Of a DNA stretch of 64,000 bases, positions 39,191-50,060 are shown piece after piece. Made by a program: the position numbers and the translations under genes. Numbering within the stretch: the stretch's first letter is position 1; every line of letters begins with the position of its first letter. This DNA is from Urechis unicinctus. Lineage: Eukaryota; Annelida; Polychaeta; Xenopneusta; Urechidae. The stretch is taken from the NCBI GenBank assembly GCA_034190875.2, contig CM067350.1, positions 21,629,355 through 21,693,354 on the forward strand, read 5' to 3'. The notes beneath the pieces are model-generated. The model was not told the origin of the DNA and made no database searches. It saw only the letters and a program-made list of their open reading frames with translations.

Positions 39191-40249
39191 ATGGCTCAAG
39201 TTCTACCTGCAACTTTCCGCAAATTTGTGGTGCAAAAGATAAGCAACAATTTCAGGGAAGCAGTTGAGCTTGTTACAGAAAGGATGAAGAAACCAGGAAA
39301 GGGTGAAGTTCTGGTGAAGAACAGTTATGTTGGAATAAATGCATCAGACATCAACTACACAGCGGCACGTTATGACCCATCGCTCAAACCTCCGTTTGAC
39401 TGTGGTTTCGAGGGAGTGGGCGAGGTCGTTGCTGCTGGTGATGGTTGCTCACATGTTGGTGTTGGCCAAGCTGTTGGTTACAGTAAAGCCGGTGCATTCA
39501 GTGAGTATACCTTAGTACCAGAGAAAATGGCTCTACCTTTACCTGAAGTGAGACCCGATTATCTTCCGTTTTTGGTGAGTGGACTGACGGCAGCTATATC
39601 GTTAGATAAGGTTGGGGAGATGAAGAAGGGGGATGTGGTGCTGGTGACAGCAGCTGCCGGGGGGACCGGGCAATTTGCTGTGCAGTTGGCCAAACAGGCT
39701 GGCTGCCATGTAATAGGAACATGCTCCAACCCAGATAAAGTCGAGTTTTTGAAGAGGATTGGTTGTGACCGTCCCATTAACTACAAACAAGAGGACCTCA
39801 AATCTGTCCTTAGAAAGGAGTATCCCAAAGGTGTTGATGTCATCTACGAGTCGATTGGAGGTGATGTCTTTGATGTGTGTCTCAATAGTTTAGGGTTGAA
39901 GGGGCGCCTGATTGTGATAGGGTTTATATCAGGCTACGAGAACGCCTCAGGTATTGCCGCCGTGCAGACACCATCATCAGCCATGACAGCCAAACTCCTC
40001 ACCAAGTCAGCCAGTATCAGAGGCTTCTTCATGGAGCACTACAGAAGGAACTACCCCGAGTACTTGAAGAAGTTAGTAGGGCTTGAAAAAGCTGGAGCTA
40101 TTCAAAGTGAAGTAGACTTTGGTCGGTTCAATTCCAGTGGTACCTTCCAAGGCATCACTTCAATTCCAGATGCAGTAGATTATATGTACAAGGGTAATAA
40201 TGTTGGGAAGGTGGTTGTCAACATGGCAACACCTGACAGTAAGCTGTGA
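39191..40249 (+). CDS. PTGR3: Prostaglandin reductase 3 / ZADH2-type oxidoreductase
   Basis: This medium-chain dehydrogenase/reductase of the quinone-reductase type uses NADPH. In mammals PTGR3 reduces 15-keto-prostaglandins; the substrate here is unknown. The first ATG in the frame (39191) gives 352 residues, against about 377 in human. An acceptor at 39154-39155 leaves the frame open upstream, so an N-terminal exon may be missing. Family motifs are YVGINASDINYTAARYDPS, PPFDCGFEG, GEVV, VSGLTAAISL, the Rossmann nucleotide loop VTAAAGGTGQFAVQLAK, GCDRPINYK, YESIGG and GRLIVIGFISGY. The C terminus is DSKL-stop, a canonical type 1 peroxisomal targeting signal. From 39156 to the stop the coding part is a single exon. 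The poly(A) signal is at 40355-40360, and the 3' end meets that of ENDOV on the opposite strand. Confidence 0.93.
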   Translation: MAQVLPATFRKFVVQKISNNFREAVELVTERMKKPGKGEVLVKNSYVGINASDINYTAARYDPSLKPPFDCGFEGVGEVVAAGDGCSHVGVGQAVGYSKAGAFSEYTLVPEKMALPLPEVRPDYLPFLVSGLTAAISLDKVGEMKKGDVVLVTAAAGGTGQFAVQLAKQAGCHVIGTCSNPDKVEFLKRIGCDRPINYKQEDLKSVLRKEYPKGVDVIYESIGGDVFDVCLNSLGLKGRLIVIGFISGYENASGIAAVQTPSSAMTAKLLTKSASIRGFFMEHYRRNYPEYLKKLVGLEKAGAIQSEVDFGRFNSSGTFQGITSIPDAVDYMYKGNNVGKVVVNMATPDSKL

Positions 40250-40354
40250 GGACTTGACTGTGATTGGTCAACAGAATGAGATACAGTAATTAACACTGAC
40301 AAGCTTGAATTGACAGATTTTGTGACTGGAAGTGCATGTGAGACTTCTGCCATT

Positions 40355-40388
40355 AATAAATAAACTAACTGATTGTTTTGTATTTATT
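40355..40388. terminator. Convergent poly(A) signals of PTGR3 and ENDOV
   Basis: AATAAA on the plus strand at 40355-40360 (PTGR3) and on the minus strand at 40383-40388 (ENDOV, TTTATT on plus) face each other. With cleavage 10-30 nt downstream of each, the two transcripts would overlap by a few tens of bases. Confidence 0.6.
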
Positions 40389-40605
40389 GGTATCACAGTT
40401 AAAGCATATTCAGAAAAATATGATCACAGCTTTAAAATCATCCCAATGTATTGTGTAAAATGTGGAAAATCGAAGATATACAATTTCTATTGGGGAGAAG
40501 TTGGTACTTGTCCACATGACAAATGCTACCTGAGTTGAGTTACAAATAAGTTGCTTAAAACAATTAGCTCTACACCATGACCTGATTTCTTGGTCAATGA
40601 GAATG

Positions 40606-43600
40606 TCATGTTGCAGACTCCACTGGCCAATGCTTCCGGAGATATTCTCTAGATCGAATATCTGCCTGTGAACAGAACATATTTGTTACCAAGTTTAAAT
40701 GGTGTCTGAAAAGTGATGGTATCTAGCATTGTAACTTCTGTTTGACAACTGAAGTTTTTCCTTGTGTGGGGCATTGTTCCCTTACCTGTCTGGTGGGTTC
40801 GGGAACTCTGTACCTGCTGCAGAGTTGTGTCACCCATACGGCTGTGTCCATGCTTACCATATGTCCGGGTGATATGTACATGGGGTTCCGTCCCCTGTCT
40901 GAGGTGCGCACAGCCTGCATGCATCATATGAGCAGACATTAATGTGCTAGACCACCTCAAAGAGGAAACCATTTGTTACTAAGGTTAAATGTCTGAATTT
41001 TATAAACTTGTAGAAGCCCACCCTTTATGTCGCCCTAATGGCTGCTGTGTGGCCTCAATATCAGATAAAGATTGATTAAACAGTTAAAAGCTCTGCTGGA
41101 ATGATATAAATGTTATCATTACCATTCCTACTACTTTACCAGATGCCCCAACAAGTGGGAATGAATCGCCTGCCTGTGTCATCTTCCCAATCTGAATAAC
41201 AACTAAATGATGTTAAACAATAAATTAAAAATTCATACAGACAGCAAATCTTTCTTTTTGTATTCCAATAATGCTACAAACAGGACAAATATTGCCCACT
41301 TCACCTGGTCATTGTGGGAAGCATCCTTCTCAAGACCATCAACCACCAAGAAATTCTTAGCTGCCCCTATGGTTGGGATTCCCAGTAAAACTCCCATGTG
41401 ACATGCAAGGCCAAAACCTGTTGGCCCAAAACTCCTGTTGGTAAAGGGAATTTACATGGACACGCAAGATGCACACACAAACAGACCGACAGAGAAACAC
41501 TGGTAACCAGCTATTAGCTCTACCAACAAAAATATTATATCTGGCAGAGCCATGCCATCGTGGAGGTCATGACCGCATATAGCTGACATGACTAGAAACA
41601 GTGACAATTTTAAGCATGGATGACTGAAAGCATGGATGGAAGCCACTTCGCTGAACATCTTATGATTGACCAAACATCAAGGTAATTCTATTCTGAAGTG
41701 AAAGGCACTAGTTATTTATGAGTATTAATGGAACACAGGTTTAAAAAGGTTTTAAAAAATCCAAGTTACTAAAAACAACATGCATTTATTATGAAATATG
41801 AATGTATCATAGTCCACTTGACTTGCAGCCTTGTATAAGAGTTTCACAGTCAGACTGTTCCAGCTATCACTAACTCATCAAGAGTTCCCACACCCATCTA
41901 CATACACCTGTCTGTAATGAATAGTTGACCAGTTGATCATACATTAAAGATGCATTTTTCGGCGATTTGAAGCAATTTTTTGTAGTTGCTAAAATGACTC
42001 GTTTACAATCCTTCGTGTTATTGGGGACAACAAATAAACAATGATTGCTCAATAAAGATGCAATTAAAAAACAGCATCCAAAGTTAATTTACCAAAAATA
42101 TTTTAGATCTAGACCAGTTTCTACACATGCATAACTCGAGTCGTATTTGAATACCATATATTACCTTGTGGATGATGGATGCCATTGCCGTCGACAACAA
42201 TGACCTGCACACAGCGGAAAAACTGCTGCATGAATTGACTCTTGCAACAACGATTGCTCAGTACAAGCATCTACTAAAGCTTTCAAACAAATGACTAAGT
42301 TGATGTCAGCCAAGAAGAAAACACATTGCGCCACCTACCTGTGGCTCTAGTTCTGGTTTTTCTGACCTCAGCCTGTTGACTTTGTCAATAAAGAACTGTG
42401 CTTCTCTGAAGGCCAAGAACCCAGCAATATAAGGAGCGGTCAGTCTTACCAATGACATATCTTCATAAACAACCTGGTCAGCAAATAATGAATGAGTGAA
42501 TACAATTTATCATTGCAAAACGGTTGGACAGTCTTGTTTTATATAACATCAGTTAATCTAAAGAATATGCAGCAACAAGACTTGCTTCGAGAGATGGGTA
42601 TTCAAGGATGACCAAGGCAGCACAGGCGTTGAAGAGATCACCTTTCACAAACGATATATCCACCCCACCGATGTAGCGCAGTGGTGTTGATGTTTGACAC
42701 TCGGTAGCGCTGTCATATGTCAAATGATTTTGTGCCCACCCGGTGACATCTTCAATGATCAGATTCTGTTTCAGTTCCTCCTGCTGTCTGTCAAAGAAGA
42801 AAGCAAGTAATGATAGATTAATTAGCTGATGAAAGCAGGTAAAGTTCTGTATGAAGAGTATAAAAAAGGAGAGCACTGCTAAAGAAATAGAGACTAGATT
42901 TCATGACAATGATGAAAAGATGTTGAAGTTAAAGACAATCAAATGCTGATGATATGGTGTTACTTAAGCCATTGTTCTTTGATGACAGATTCAACTGGCC
43001 ATTCATCTTCTTGGGACTGTTGTGTGGACTGTTTCACCTGTGAGCCTTGTTCTGATGCAACATTACCACTCCCAACATCAATGTTGGGTGCATCTGAAAA
43101 GTAGCAAGATCACAGTGATGCTAACTTGGCCAAATGCATAATTCATTACATGAACACAGTACAGATCATATCTTCAAACTTGAATCTTTATTAAGTACCA
43201 GGACAGCAAATATAGAGTTGTAGTCTGTTTGAACAATATCTAAAATCCTAAAATCTACTTATTGACCATCACGCATTGCTGTTGGTTTCTCCAAATCTGT
43301 CTTGTATTGCTGATACATTAAGTCTGCACTCAAACAAAACAATGACATATGTTAATGACCAGATCACTGGCAGCCTGTTGCATTTGGGTGGATAATGCAA
43401 TGCATGAATAATGCAATGCAGATAAGTCAAGTCCAGAGGAATTATACTTATTTTAAAGTGGCAGAAACACTCATTATTTACCAAATTACTTTTATAAGAG
43501 ACTAGCCCTGATCTTGACATAAAATAATAAGTAGAGTAGATGCCAACAGGCAGTACCAAATTTCTGTTTATACAACCCTGTGATATTGTCTCCATTGCCA

Positions 43601-44055
43601 ATGGCCCTCCACAATGAATCCACATGGAGACTCCATGTGGATTCATTGTGGAGGGCCCAGCCAGCAGCACAGGCTGTGTTTACCCCCGTGTTTACCATGT
43701 TAAACATGCAAACAATAAACAAACCGAACGCATGCAATTTAGGTACAATCAAACCCCGTGAGATTATTCCACAACTACGTCATAAAATTGATAACAAATT
43801 AGGAATGTCCTTAAACACCGTAGTCTTACCGATACATTGAAGTCGATCCTGATGATCTAGCTTGAATGACGCAAGGATGTTGTAAGCCTCCGGAGAACTA
43901 CCAGCCCTGCATGACGTTGTGTCTACCGTCAAACCGGGGATATAGAGAACAACAAATATCACATGACTAACGTAAAATCTCTGCGGCGGACGCACTTGGC
44001 AAGTGGCACTTGGTAGGGAGGACAAGGCCGTGTTGGGGCCGTTTGGTAGTCTCAT
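40606..44055 (-). CDS. ENDOV: Endonuclease V, nine exons
   Basis: Endonuclease V cleaves near inosine; the animal enzymes act mainly on RNA. Exons on the minus strand are 44055-43830, 43093-42964, 42787-42586, 42473-42339, 42204-42165, 41417-41305, 41191-41123, 40914-40786 and 40665-40606, all in phase, giving 367 residues (human about 282). Core motifs are RYIGGVDISFVKGD (catalytic Asp), LTAPYIAGFLAFRE (catalytic Glu), VIVVDGNGIHHP (Asp of DGNG), ACHMGVLLGIPTIGAAKN with the Lys, and YISPGHMVSMDTA. The C terminus is PEPTRQADIRSREYLRKH. The extra length is an N-terminal extension (exons 1-2) with a hydrophobic HVIFVVLYIPGL stretch. These two exons are supported only by splice sites and phase (ATC G|AT GCA). 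The intron after exon 3 appears to be GC-AG (CTCGAA|GCAAGT), because it restores the family sequence LE|VVYE exactly. Confidence 0.9.
43603..43657. repeat. Perfect 27-bp inverted repeat with 1-nt loop
   Basis: The left arm 43603-43629 (ggccctccacaatgaatcca...) and right arm 43631-43657 are exact reverse complements around the single base a43630. This is too perfect to be old. It lies in ENDOV intron 1. Confidence 0.9.
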
Positions 44056-44230
44056 GTAAATGACCACTGACAACAAATGATGCTATGATACATTTTGTTC
44101 TTTTAATATATTATTAATGAAGAATAGTTTTTTTCAGTTGGTACCATTTTCGTTTTTCTGGGTGGTAACTTTTAAATGTGGTTTTATCGCCAACGAAAAT
44201 GGCGAAAAGTTTTTCGAGGCCATAAAAGTT
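44056..44230 (-). promoter_or_regulatory. Upstream region of the ENDOV first exon
   Basis: This short stretch lies between the predicted ENDOV start and the first of two opposed family D MITEs. No TATA box or named site is evident. The role is inferred from position. Confidence 0.3.
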
Positions 44231-44349
44231 TGGGCAAAGAAACTCCGCCTCTGACAGCTCCGCGCTATTTACTACTTTCGATCTCTCCCATCCGCGCTGT
44301 ATAAGGTGGCATCAGATCATCAAAACACCAGGGGCGAGTGCTTTGCCTA
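44231..44349 (+). mobile_element. Family D MITE (119 bp)
   Basis: A perfect 9-bp target-site duplication, ataaaagtt (44222-44230 and 44350-44358), brackets TGGGCAAAGAAACTCCGCC...GTGCTTTGCCTA. Confidence 0.88.
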
Positions 44350-44457
44350 ATAAAAGTTGTGTCGCGTTTTATGTACCTAAGGAAAAAGGGCCGTACCACT
44401 TTATTCTTCATACGATTGTTATATAAATTACACCAAAATGTAGAAGAATGAAAGTGA

Positions 44458-44578
44458 TTAGGCAAGGCAACTCGCCCCTGGTGTTTTGATGATCTGATGA
44501 CACCTTGTACAGCGCGGATGGGAGAGATCGAAAGTAGTAAACAGTGCGGAGCTGTCAGAGGCGGAGTTTCTTTGCCTA
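44458..44578 (-). mobile_element. Family D MITE (121 bp), opposite orientation
   Basis: A perfect 9-bp target-site duplication, gaaagtgat (44449-44457 and 44579-44587), brackets TAGGCAAGGCAACTCG...TTTCTTTGCCTA. With the 44231-44349 copy it forms a pair of opposed MITEs 108 bp apart. Confidence 0.88.
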
Positions 44579-44777
44579 GAAAGTGATATGCCGATCCCAG
44601 TGATAATCGAAAGTGACTTGGTTCAAAAGAGCTACAGCACTCCACTCCAACAAGGTGATAAAACCTGACATTGGTCTGTTGGGCTACTCGGTACTCGCTG
44701 TCCTTGTAAGTGGTCGTGTCCAGTGTTTCGCCTTGTCCGTTCGTGCAAGAGCGTATAAGAAGGATAGCCCTGCGCGG

Positions 44778-44848
44778 TAGCTCTTTTGAACCAAGTGGAG
44801 CTTGCGTCAACATGGGAGTACCCGATCGACTGTTGGTCTGTCGGGCTA
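44778..44848 (-). mobile_element. Family C element (71 bp)
   Basis: TAGCTCTTTTGAACC...TCTGTCGGGCTA is flanked by ctgcgcgg and ctgcgcag (7 of 8). Further family C-like pieces precede it (about 44609-44697), and a family B right end (ACGTCCTGTAGGGCTA) follows at about 44880-44897. Confidence 0.65.
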
Positions 44849-45051
44849 CTGCGCAGACGTTTTATTTCATTGTAACTTAAACGTCCTGTAGGGCTACGTA
44901 AAGGATTGTCTTACTCTCGGTGTTGCTTGGGGTTTAACAGTAGACAAGCTGTTTAACATCGGCAGTATGTGTTTTATGAGTTTTTACATCAGACAGGAAG
45001 TGTTTGAGGTTACTCTTGCGAACCAAGTATCGTAGCTGCTACTGCACATGT

Positions 45052-45169
45052 AGGCAAAGAAACTCTGCCTCTGACAGCGCCGCGCTATTTACTCCTTAGA
45101 CAGCGCAAATATGCAAGATCGAAAGTAGTTAACAGCGCGGACACTTTCAGAGGTGAAGTTTCTTAACCT
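45052..45169. mobile_element. Family D-like element, near-palindromic
   Basis: It runs from TAGGCAAAGAAACTCTGCC to AAGTTTCTTAACCTA, and the two halves are roughly inverted copies (tctgacagcgc and gcgcggacactttcagag). No target-site duplication was found. Confidence 0.55.
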
Positions 45170-45259
45170 ACCCTCCCTCCCACAAGGAAATAAAACCTGA
45201 CGTTAGGCTAGTTTGATGGAGTTCATTGTAAAGTATAAATAAATTATGAATAAAATTCC

Positions 45260-45276
45260 TTTATTAACAGTTTATT
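45260..45276 (-). terminator. Poly(A) signals for MMACHC
   Basis: Two minus-strand AATAAA motifs (45260-45265 and 45271-45276) lie about 510 nt after the MMACHC stop. Confidence 0.5.
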
Positions 45277-45783
45277 TCTGATGGAAGCACAAGCCAGACT
45301 CCTATCTAGCTCCAATTCAAGCATCAAACATCAAGCCACACTCTTTTATAAGTTACCGGTTGCGATTCACTTGTTAATTAAAACACCAAGTCATAGTCTG
45401 TACAATACCCACGGCACATGATATTGTCCCAACATGTTGGCTGTTATACAACTCTACATGTAGCTTTTTTTCACAATTAGCAAAGAGCAGTGGAAAAAGT
45501 TGTACATCAGATATTTCAATTGCTTTGGAGAGTTCAGTTACTAACATGAAAACTGATCGTAAGGTACTGAACCAACCAGGTTTGTCAATGTAACTGTCAA
45601 CTGCAAGTGAGCTTGTTTGTCAGAAAATGGCTCTTGGTAAATAGTGGACTATACAAGGTTATAAACAAAAACAGGAGCAAACACTAAAATGCACAATCCC
45701 CACTCATAAATAAATGATTTAATAATAAAAGAGATTCTCAGAGTAATAACAATTTCTAACAACTATGCATGCAGCTTGCTGAT

Positions 45784-47020
45784 TCACACTGTTTGTTCAC
45801 CGCGTCTGATCGTATCCAGCAGAGAAAGTCTGTCCTTGGGGGCAGTGGCAAAGTAGAGTTTTTGTTGCTCTGAATAACGAGCGATGGGTTCGACAACATC
45901 TCTGAATGACCAATCCTGCCAGTTGAAGTTGAATCGCTCCAACACTTCAATCTTACGTTGGTCATCTGGTAGGACATCGGGCGGAGGCTTCTGGACCAAC
46001 TCAGGCACTTGTAGATTCTTGAAGATTAACACCCCTCGCAATGCAAACCAGCCCCCATACATGGGATGTATGCTGACACCAAAGATTTTCTGAAATCAAG
46101 CCTAGTATTAGCCAACAACACATAATGAGAACCACCAATTTGTGTTTGCTTTTAGAAGACACAGCTTCCTTAAAGCTTAACTGGGTCCTTCCCATTCATC
46201 ATTTGCAAAATATAACAGAGAAGGGAGAGGATGACCAACAAATGGCCATGGGAAGTGCCATAGCCTGTCATGATATGCTAATGCATTCTATGACATAAAT
46301 GAATATAGACTGTTCCAAAATTATACAAGCATTATATACACACCACTACCACCAAGAAGAAACATAACAGATTATTCCTATGATATGACAACTTGGACCA
46401 ATTAGAACGAGTTCAATTGAAAGGTATGTTATCATTGCACATATTCTGATGTAATTTTAAATCGAACAATATTAGAAATATAATTTTGAGTGGTAAGTGT
46501 CGAATGATACCATCACGTTAATTGTCAAAGGTTTACCTGCTTTTCTTTCCATGGTTGATTCACAACATCTTTTCTCTGGTAGAAATAGCAGGCCCCAGCC
46601 ACATGGCCCGCTGTCTGTACCAACACCTTAGGTCTGCGATTAGGGTGCAACTCGTAGTCATGAATGACTTCTATTTCTTGGTCACCAAGTTGCTGACAAA
46701 CACAACCAGAACAACCTTGAATGCCAAATCCTTGTTTTGGAATTGTGTGTATTTAAATGTGAAATGTTTGTCAACATGGAACAGGTATGTCACACCAGTA
46801 ACTAGTGCCATTTACCGTTACTTACCTGTCTGACGTCCTTCAGGTGGGAACTGATACATTCATCAACGGGATCCCTTCTTCCTGTGCATTCTTCACGGCA
46901 AACATATGGCACAAAAGCCTTTTCGAACATTGCTGGAGTACTAATAACAATATAGGCTAGAGTGTCTCCTGGCAAGTCAAATCTGAAATGCTCCGATACC
47001 ATGGCATTGTACCAGGCAAT
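45784..47020 (-). CDS. MMACHC: MMACHC (CblC) cobalamin trafficking protein, 5' exon missing
   Basis: MMACHC is a cytosolic protein that removes the upper axial ligand of cobalamin, using FMN or glutathione, at the start of intracellular B12 processing. Three exons are clear: 47020-46826 (IAWYNAMVSEHFRF, VISTPAMFEKAF, DPVDECISSHL), 46692-46537 (DYELHPNRRPKVLVQTAGHV, ACYFYQRKDV) and 46089-45784 (SIHPMYGGWFALRG, FNFNWQDWSFRD, ARYSEQQKLYF, stop). All are phase 0 with GT-AG junctions, 219 codons in total. The N-terminal exon, about 30-45 residues in the family and ending just before IAWYN, was not found in 47021-50600 and may lie further upstream or be too short to see. The C terminus ends soon after the core and lacks the proline-rich tail of the human protein. 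Confidence 0.9.
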
Positions 47021-48060
47021 CTGCAATCAAACACAACTGGGCTTTATCCATCTATCACATATCCCTCTTGGATAATTGTGTACTGTGTGTGAGTGGATGT
47101 TAAAGAATGGTGTGAGGGTATGTGCTATGATGATACAGTCTCCAGATAAGATGTAAGAACCCAGGGTCCATGCAAACTCTTAGTGCAGCAACCCATTAGA
47201 AGCATCAGATAAGTAAAGTTTAACCAGTGACCGAAACTTACAATGAGTTTATAATTGGCCCAGTGGCCAGCTACCTCAACAGGAGAGAAAATTGATACCC
47301 ATTTTTACAGGCACATTTCAGATGTATGTTTAGGAAAAATTGGACTACAGAAAGTCTGAATTGTATTAGAAATTGATTCAATTTTTATTATTTCACATTT
47401 ATTTTATAAGGCTGCATACTGAAAGGATCTGTGGTCATACAATTTTTATTCTATACTTGGTCTCTACCTAAAGATCGTCATACTTAGAGCACAGACAGCG
47501 AGTTGGATGTAATTCTTTAGTTAATCACCTAGGTATAGTGGAACCAGGCCTCGGAGGTAAGTGAGGAGTTGGATCTTGTATTGTTGCTCAATGGAGATGC
47601 CAAAGATAATGAGAAATATGGACATACTTCCTAGTTTTGACCACTTCCTGTGCAGCAGCACTTTGAACACACCAACAATGATCCCTCAGGTGGACAGTGA
47701 TCCCATTGTATAGGCAGCTGCACTGGTCAAATCTATATGTGATGTTGGCATGTATGAGAGCATGCACATTTTGAACAATACATTATGCAACAAACTTGTC
47801 CATCATCATAACGTGACCCTCTCAGGCATACCCACAAGTGACCCCCTCTCCTCATGGATATCCCATACCCACGCCCATCCTCTAATTAGAAGAATCGGGA
47901 TAACTTGCCTTAGTTGTTGATCTTTTAAAATCAGTTCTATCCTGACCTCTCTCTCCATCTTTTAGGCAAAGCTCCATCTTAAAGTCATAGTAATACATTT
48001 TCTAAACCCTACGCCTGTACTTCATGTTCCTAAGTCAACAACCTAAAGTGCGTACCACAC
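47021..48060. other. Probable MMACHC intron 1, no exon recognised
   Basis: I looked for the missing MMACHC 5' exon here and found no convincing frame or donor. No repeats are evident either. Confidence 0.35.
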
Positions 48061-48471
48061 TTGGTGGAGAATCCACTTGATTCTGGCTTCCACTTAGCAA
48101 GTTCCTTTTTTGTTTCTCCTGAACCCCTGTTTGATGTAGGCTTGGTTATTTCCGAAACGTTATTCAAAATGGAAGGTCTCCGACAGGAATTAAAGGCCAG
48201 GGGTATTGTTTGTGAATTGAGCATCCACAATATTGGTAAATACATCCCTCGCTTAATTAATTATGCTGAAGGTCGCAATGCAAGCTTGAGGGTGGCCAGA
48301 AGAATGCTCGTGACAACTATGATCAAGCCTGTTTGTACGAGAGATTCTTACAACAGCAATATAAGCGAGGTCAAGTGGGTGACAAAATACAGCGTAAACT
48401 TGCTCCTGCTAAGCTAGAGGCACATGAGACAGCCATCCGTGTGGTACCCTAGATTGGATATAAACTAGCAC
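48061..48471 (+). pseudogene. Broken coding-like stretch of unknown family
   Basis: From 48169 one frame reads MEGLRQELKARGIVCELSIH and on to PRLINYAEGR. The next frame then continues from about 48295 as GQKNARDNYDQACLYERFLQ to IRVVP and a stop. Together they look like one protein of about 100 residues with a frameshift. The start resembles a SAP-like helix pair, but I do not recognise the family. It could be a gene exon, a processed remnant or a retroelement piece. Confidence 0.35.
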
Positions 48472-48502
48472 AAAGACATTCTGCGTGTTCGGCTTCACAG
48501 AG

Positions 48503-49010
48503 TGTAGTCCCTGAATTAGACTTTACACTACTGCTAGACTCCGCACCAGAGAGATAGTTGGTAATGAATAACGACAACGCAGTTGGTTGGTCTCTCTGGA
48601 TTTCCGAATGATCTCTAATGATCCTGGCCACAGTTCTTGAGGTCTTTATATACTATTTCGTTTGGCGTGCGACCAAATGGGCAGACGCCTCATTAATTCA
48701 TCATGAATTCACTAAGCTATATGTAAGGCGAATCATCTAAACTTGAATGGCCTTTCAGTTGGCCAAGACATTTACATATAAACATACGATTAACATTACA
48801 CAGGAGATTACATATAATGTGACTTAAACTGAAATGGCCTTCCATTTGGCCCGAGAACATTAACATACATGCATAAATTAGACTGACCCCAACAACTATA
48901 TCTTAACTTCAAAGGGTTCGGCAACATCAAAGAACACTCGTCACGTGGCCTGGCGGAGGTCAACATTATCACTTTAGACCGTTATGACTTTAGACCGCTA
49001 CATTATGACA
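48503..49010 (-). mobile_element. Possible solo LTR (about 508 bp)
   Basis: On the minus strand it begins TGTCATAATGTAGCGG and ends GGGACTACA, with a TATA box (AGTATATAAAGACC) in the middle. No target-site duplication was found at the flanks, so this call is weak. Confidence 0.35.
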
Positions 49011-49195
49011 CATGGTTCTACTCCACATGGGGGAGCCTGGCCTAAGCCATCAATCATAACACCGTGAACGTATTGACACGTCGTTGATGTCAAGGCTGTA
49101 TATCGAGTCAAAGGTTACAGCCAAATTGTGTACAATGTCATTGGTCGAGATGTCACACCCGGTGACACTGGCACGGACAATGCAAGGGTTGGTGT

Positions 49196-49464
49196 GCTGA
49201 GAACTTCCGTTTGACCCTCATTCTCTTTTCGGTAGTGAGCATCCATCCATTATTTGACATCAGCCACTGTCCTCCCAATAATGGTAACCATAGAGGACTT
49301 TGATGATGGTGAATGAGCACTGAAATCGATGTTTATCTGGGAGTTATCAGCATACATGTGATTGTTGAGGTCATGAGAGCAGATGACCGGACAGAGTGGT
49401 TGGGTTTAGGCAGTAAACAGCAGTGAACCCAACATAGAGCCCAGTGGGGCACCATATGATACGT
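49196..49464 (-). pseudogene. LINE reverse transcriptase fragment
   Basis: The minus strand reads SYGAPLGSMLGSLLF, then HDLNNHMYADNSQINIDF and WMDAHYRKENEGQT. These are the GxxLGPLLF and YADD-type catalytic motifs of a CR1/L2-like LINE, with in-frame stops. It is a dead remnant, distinct from the two LINEs near 13-14.7 kb. Confidence 0.7.
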
Positions 49465-49821
49465 TTTCCTTGTCTGAGAGCAATCCATGCACCCTCATTG
49501 TTTGTTGTCTGTAGGACCGAAACAATTCCAAGCCACACTAGTATTTTTTTTTAAATAAAAATTCTTGGAGATACTGCAATGTGCCATAGACAACAACATA
49601 TCTTTTCTTGGATTGCCCCCTAATACAAGCCTCTGGTCAACTGACGAATGGGTATCATCATTGAGTTTGCTCCGAGTATATGGGGGCCAATTAAGATGTT
49701 TTGAAGGCAACATGGGCAGAGCTTTTTTCAACACAGTTGGTCAGCAACAATGACTCCAGATAATGATAGGAAGGGGTTTCAAGTCACAGGTTATTCACCC
49801 TTTTGAACCTGTAGCTATCCA

Positions 49822-50060
49822 ACAACACAACCACACGATCAGCCAATATCATCAGACAACAATGCACAACCACACGATCAGCCAATATCATCAGACAACA
49901 ATGCACAACCACACGATCAGCCAATATCATCAGACAACAATGCACAACCACACGATCAGCCAACAACACACATCCACACCATCAACCAAAATCATCGGCC
50001 AACAACACACAAACGCACTGTCAGCCAAGATCATCAGCCAACAACACACAGCGGCATCAT
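49822..50060. repeat. 39-bp minisatellite (3 good copies plus degenerate copies)
   Basis: The unit cacaaccacacgatcagcca + atatcatcagacaacaatg is exactly 39 bp and so keeps one frame open (HNHTISQYHQTTM repeats). Degenerate copies continue to about 50060. The open frame is probably a by-product of the period. Confidence 0.75.

Noticed and set aside
43269..43670. A 133-codon minus-strand frame in ENDOV intron 1
   Set aside because: It spans the perfect hairpin and has no homology. The exon 1 to exon 2 join is in phase without it.
49822..50010. Regularly spaced repeats suggesting a CRISPR-like array
   Set aside because: The copies are contiguous without unique spacers and the genome is eukaryotic, so this is a minisatellite.
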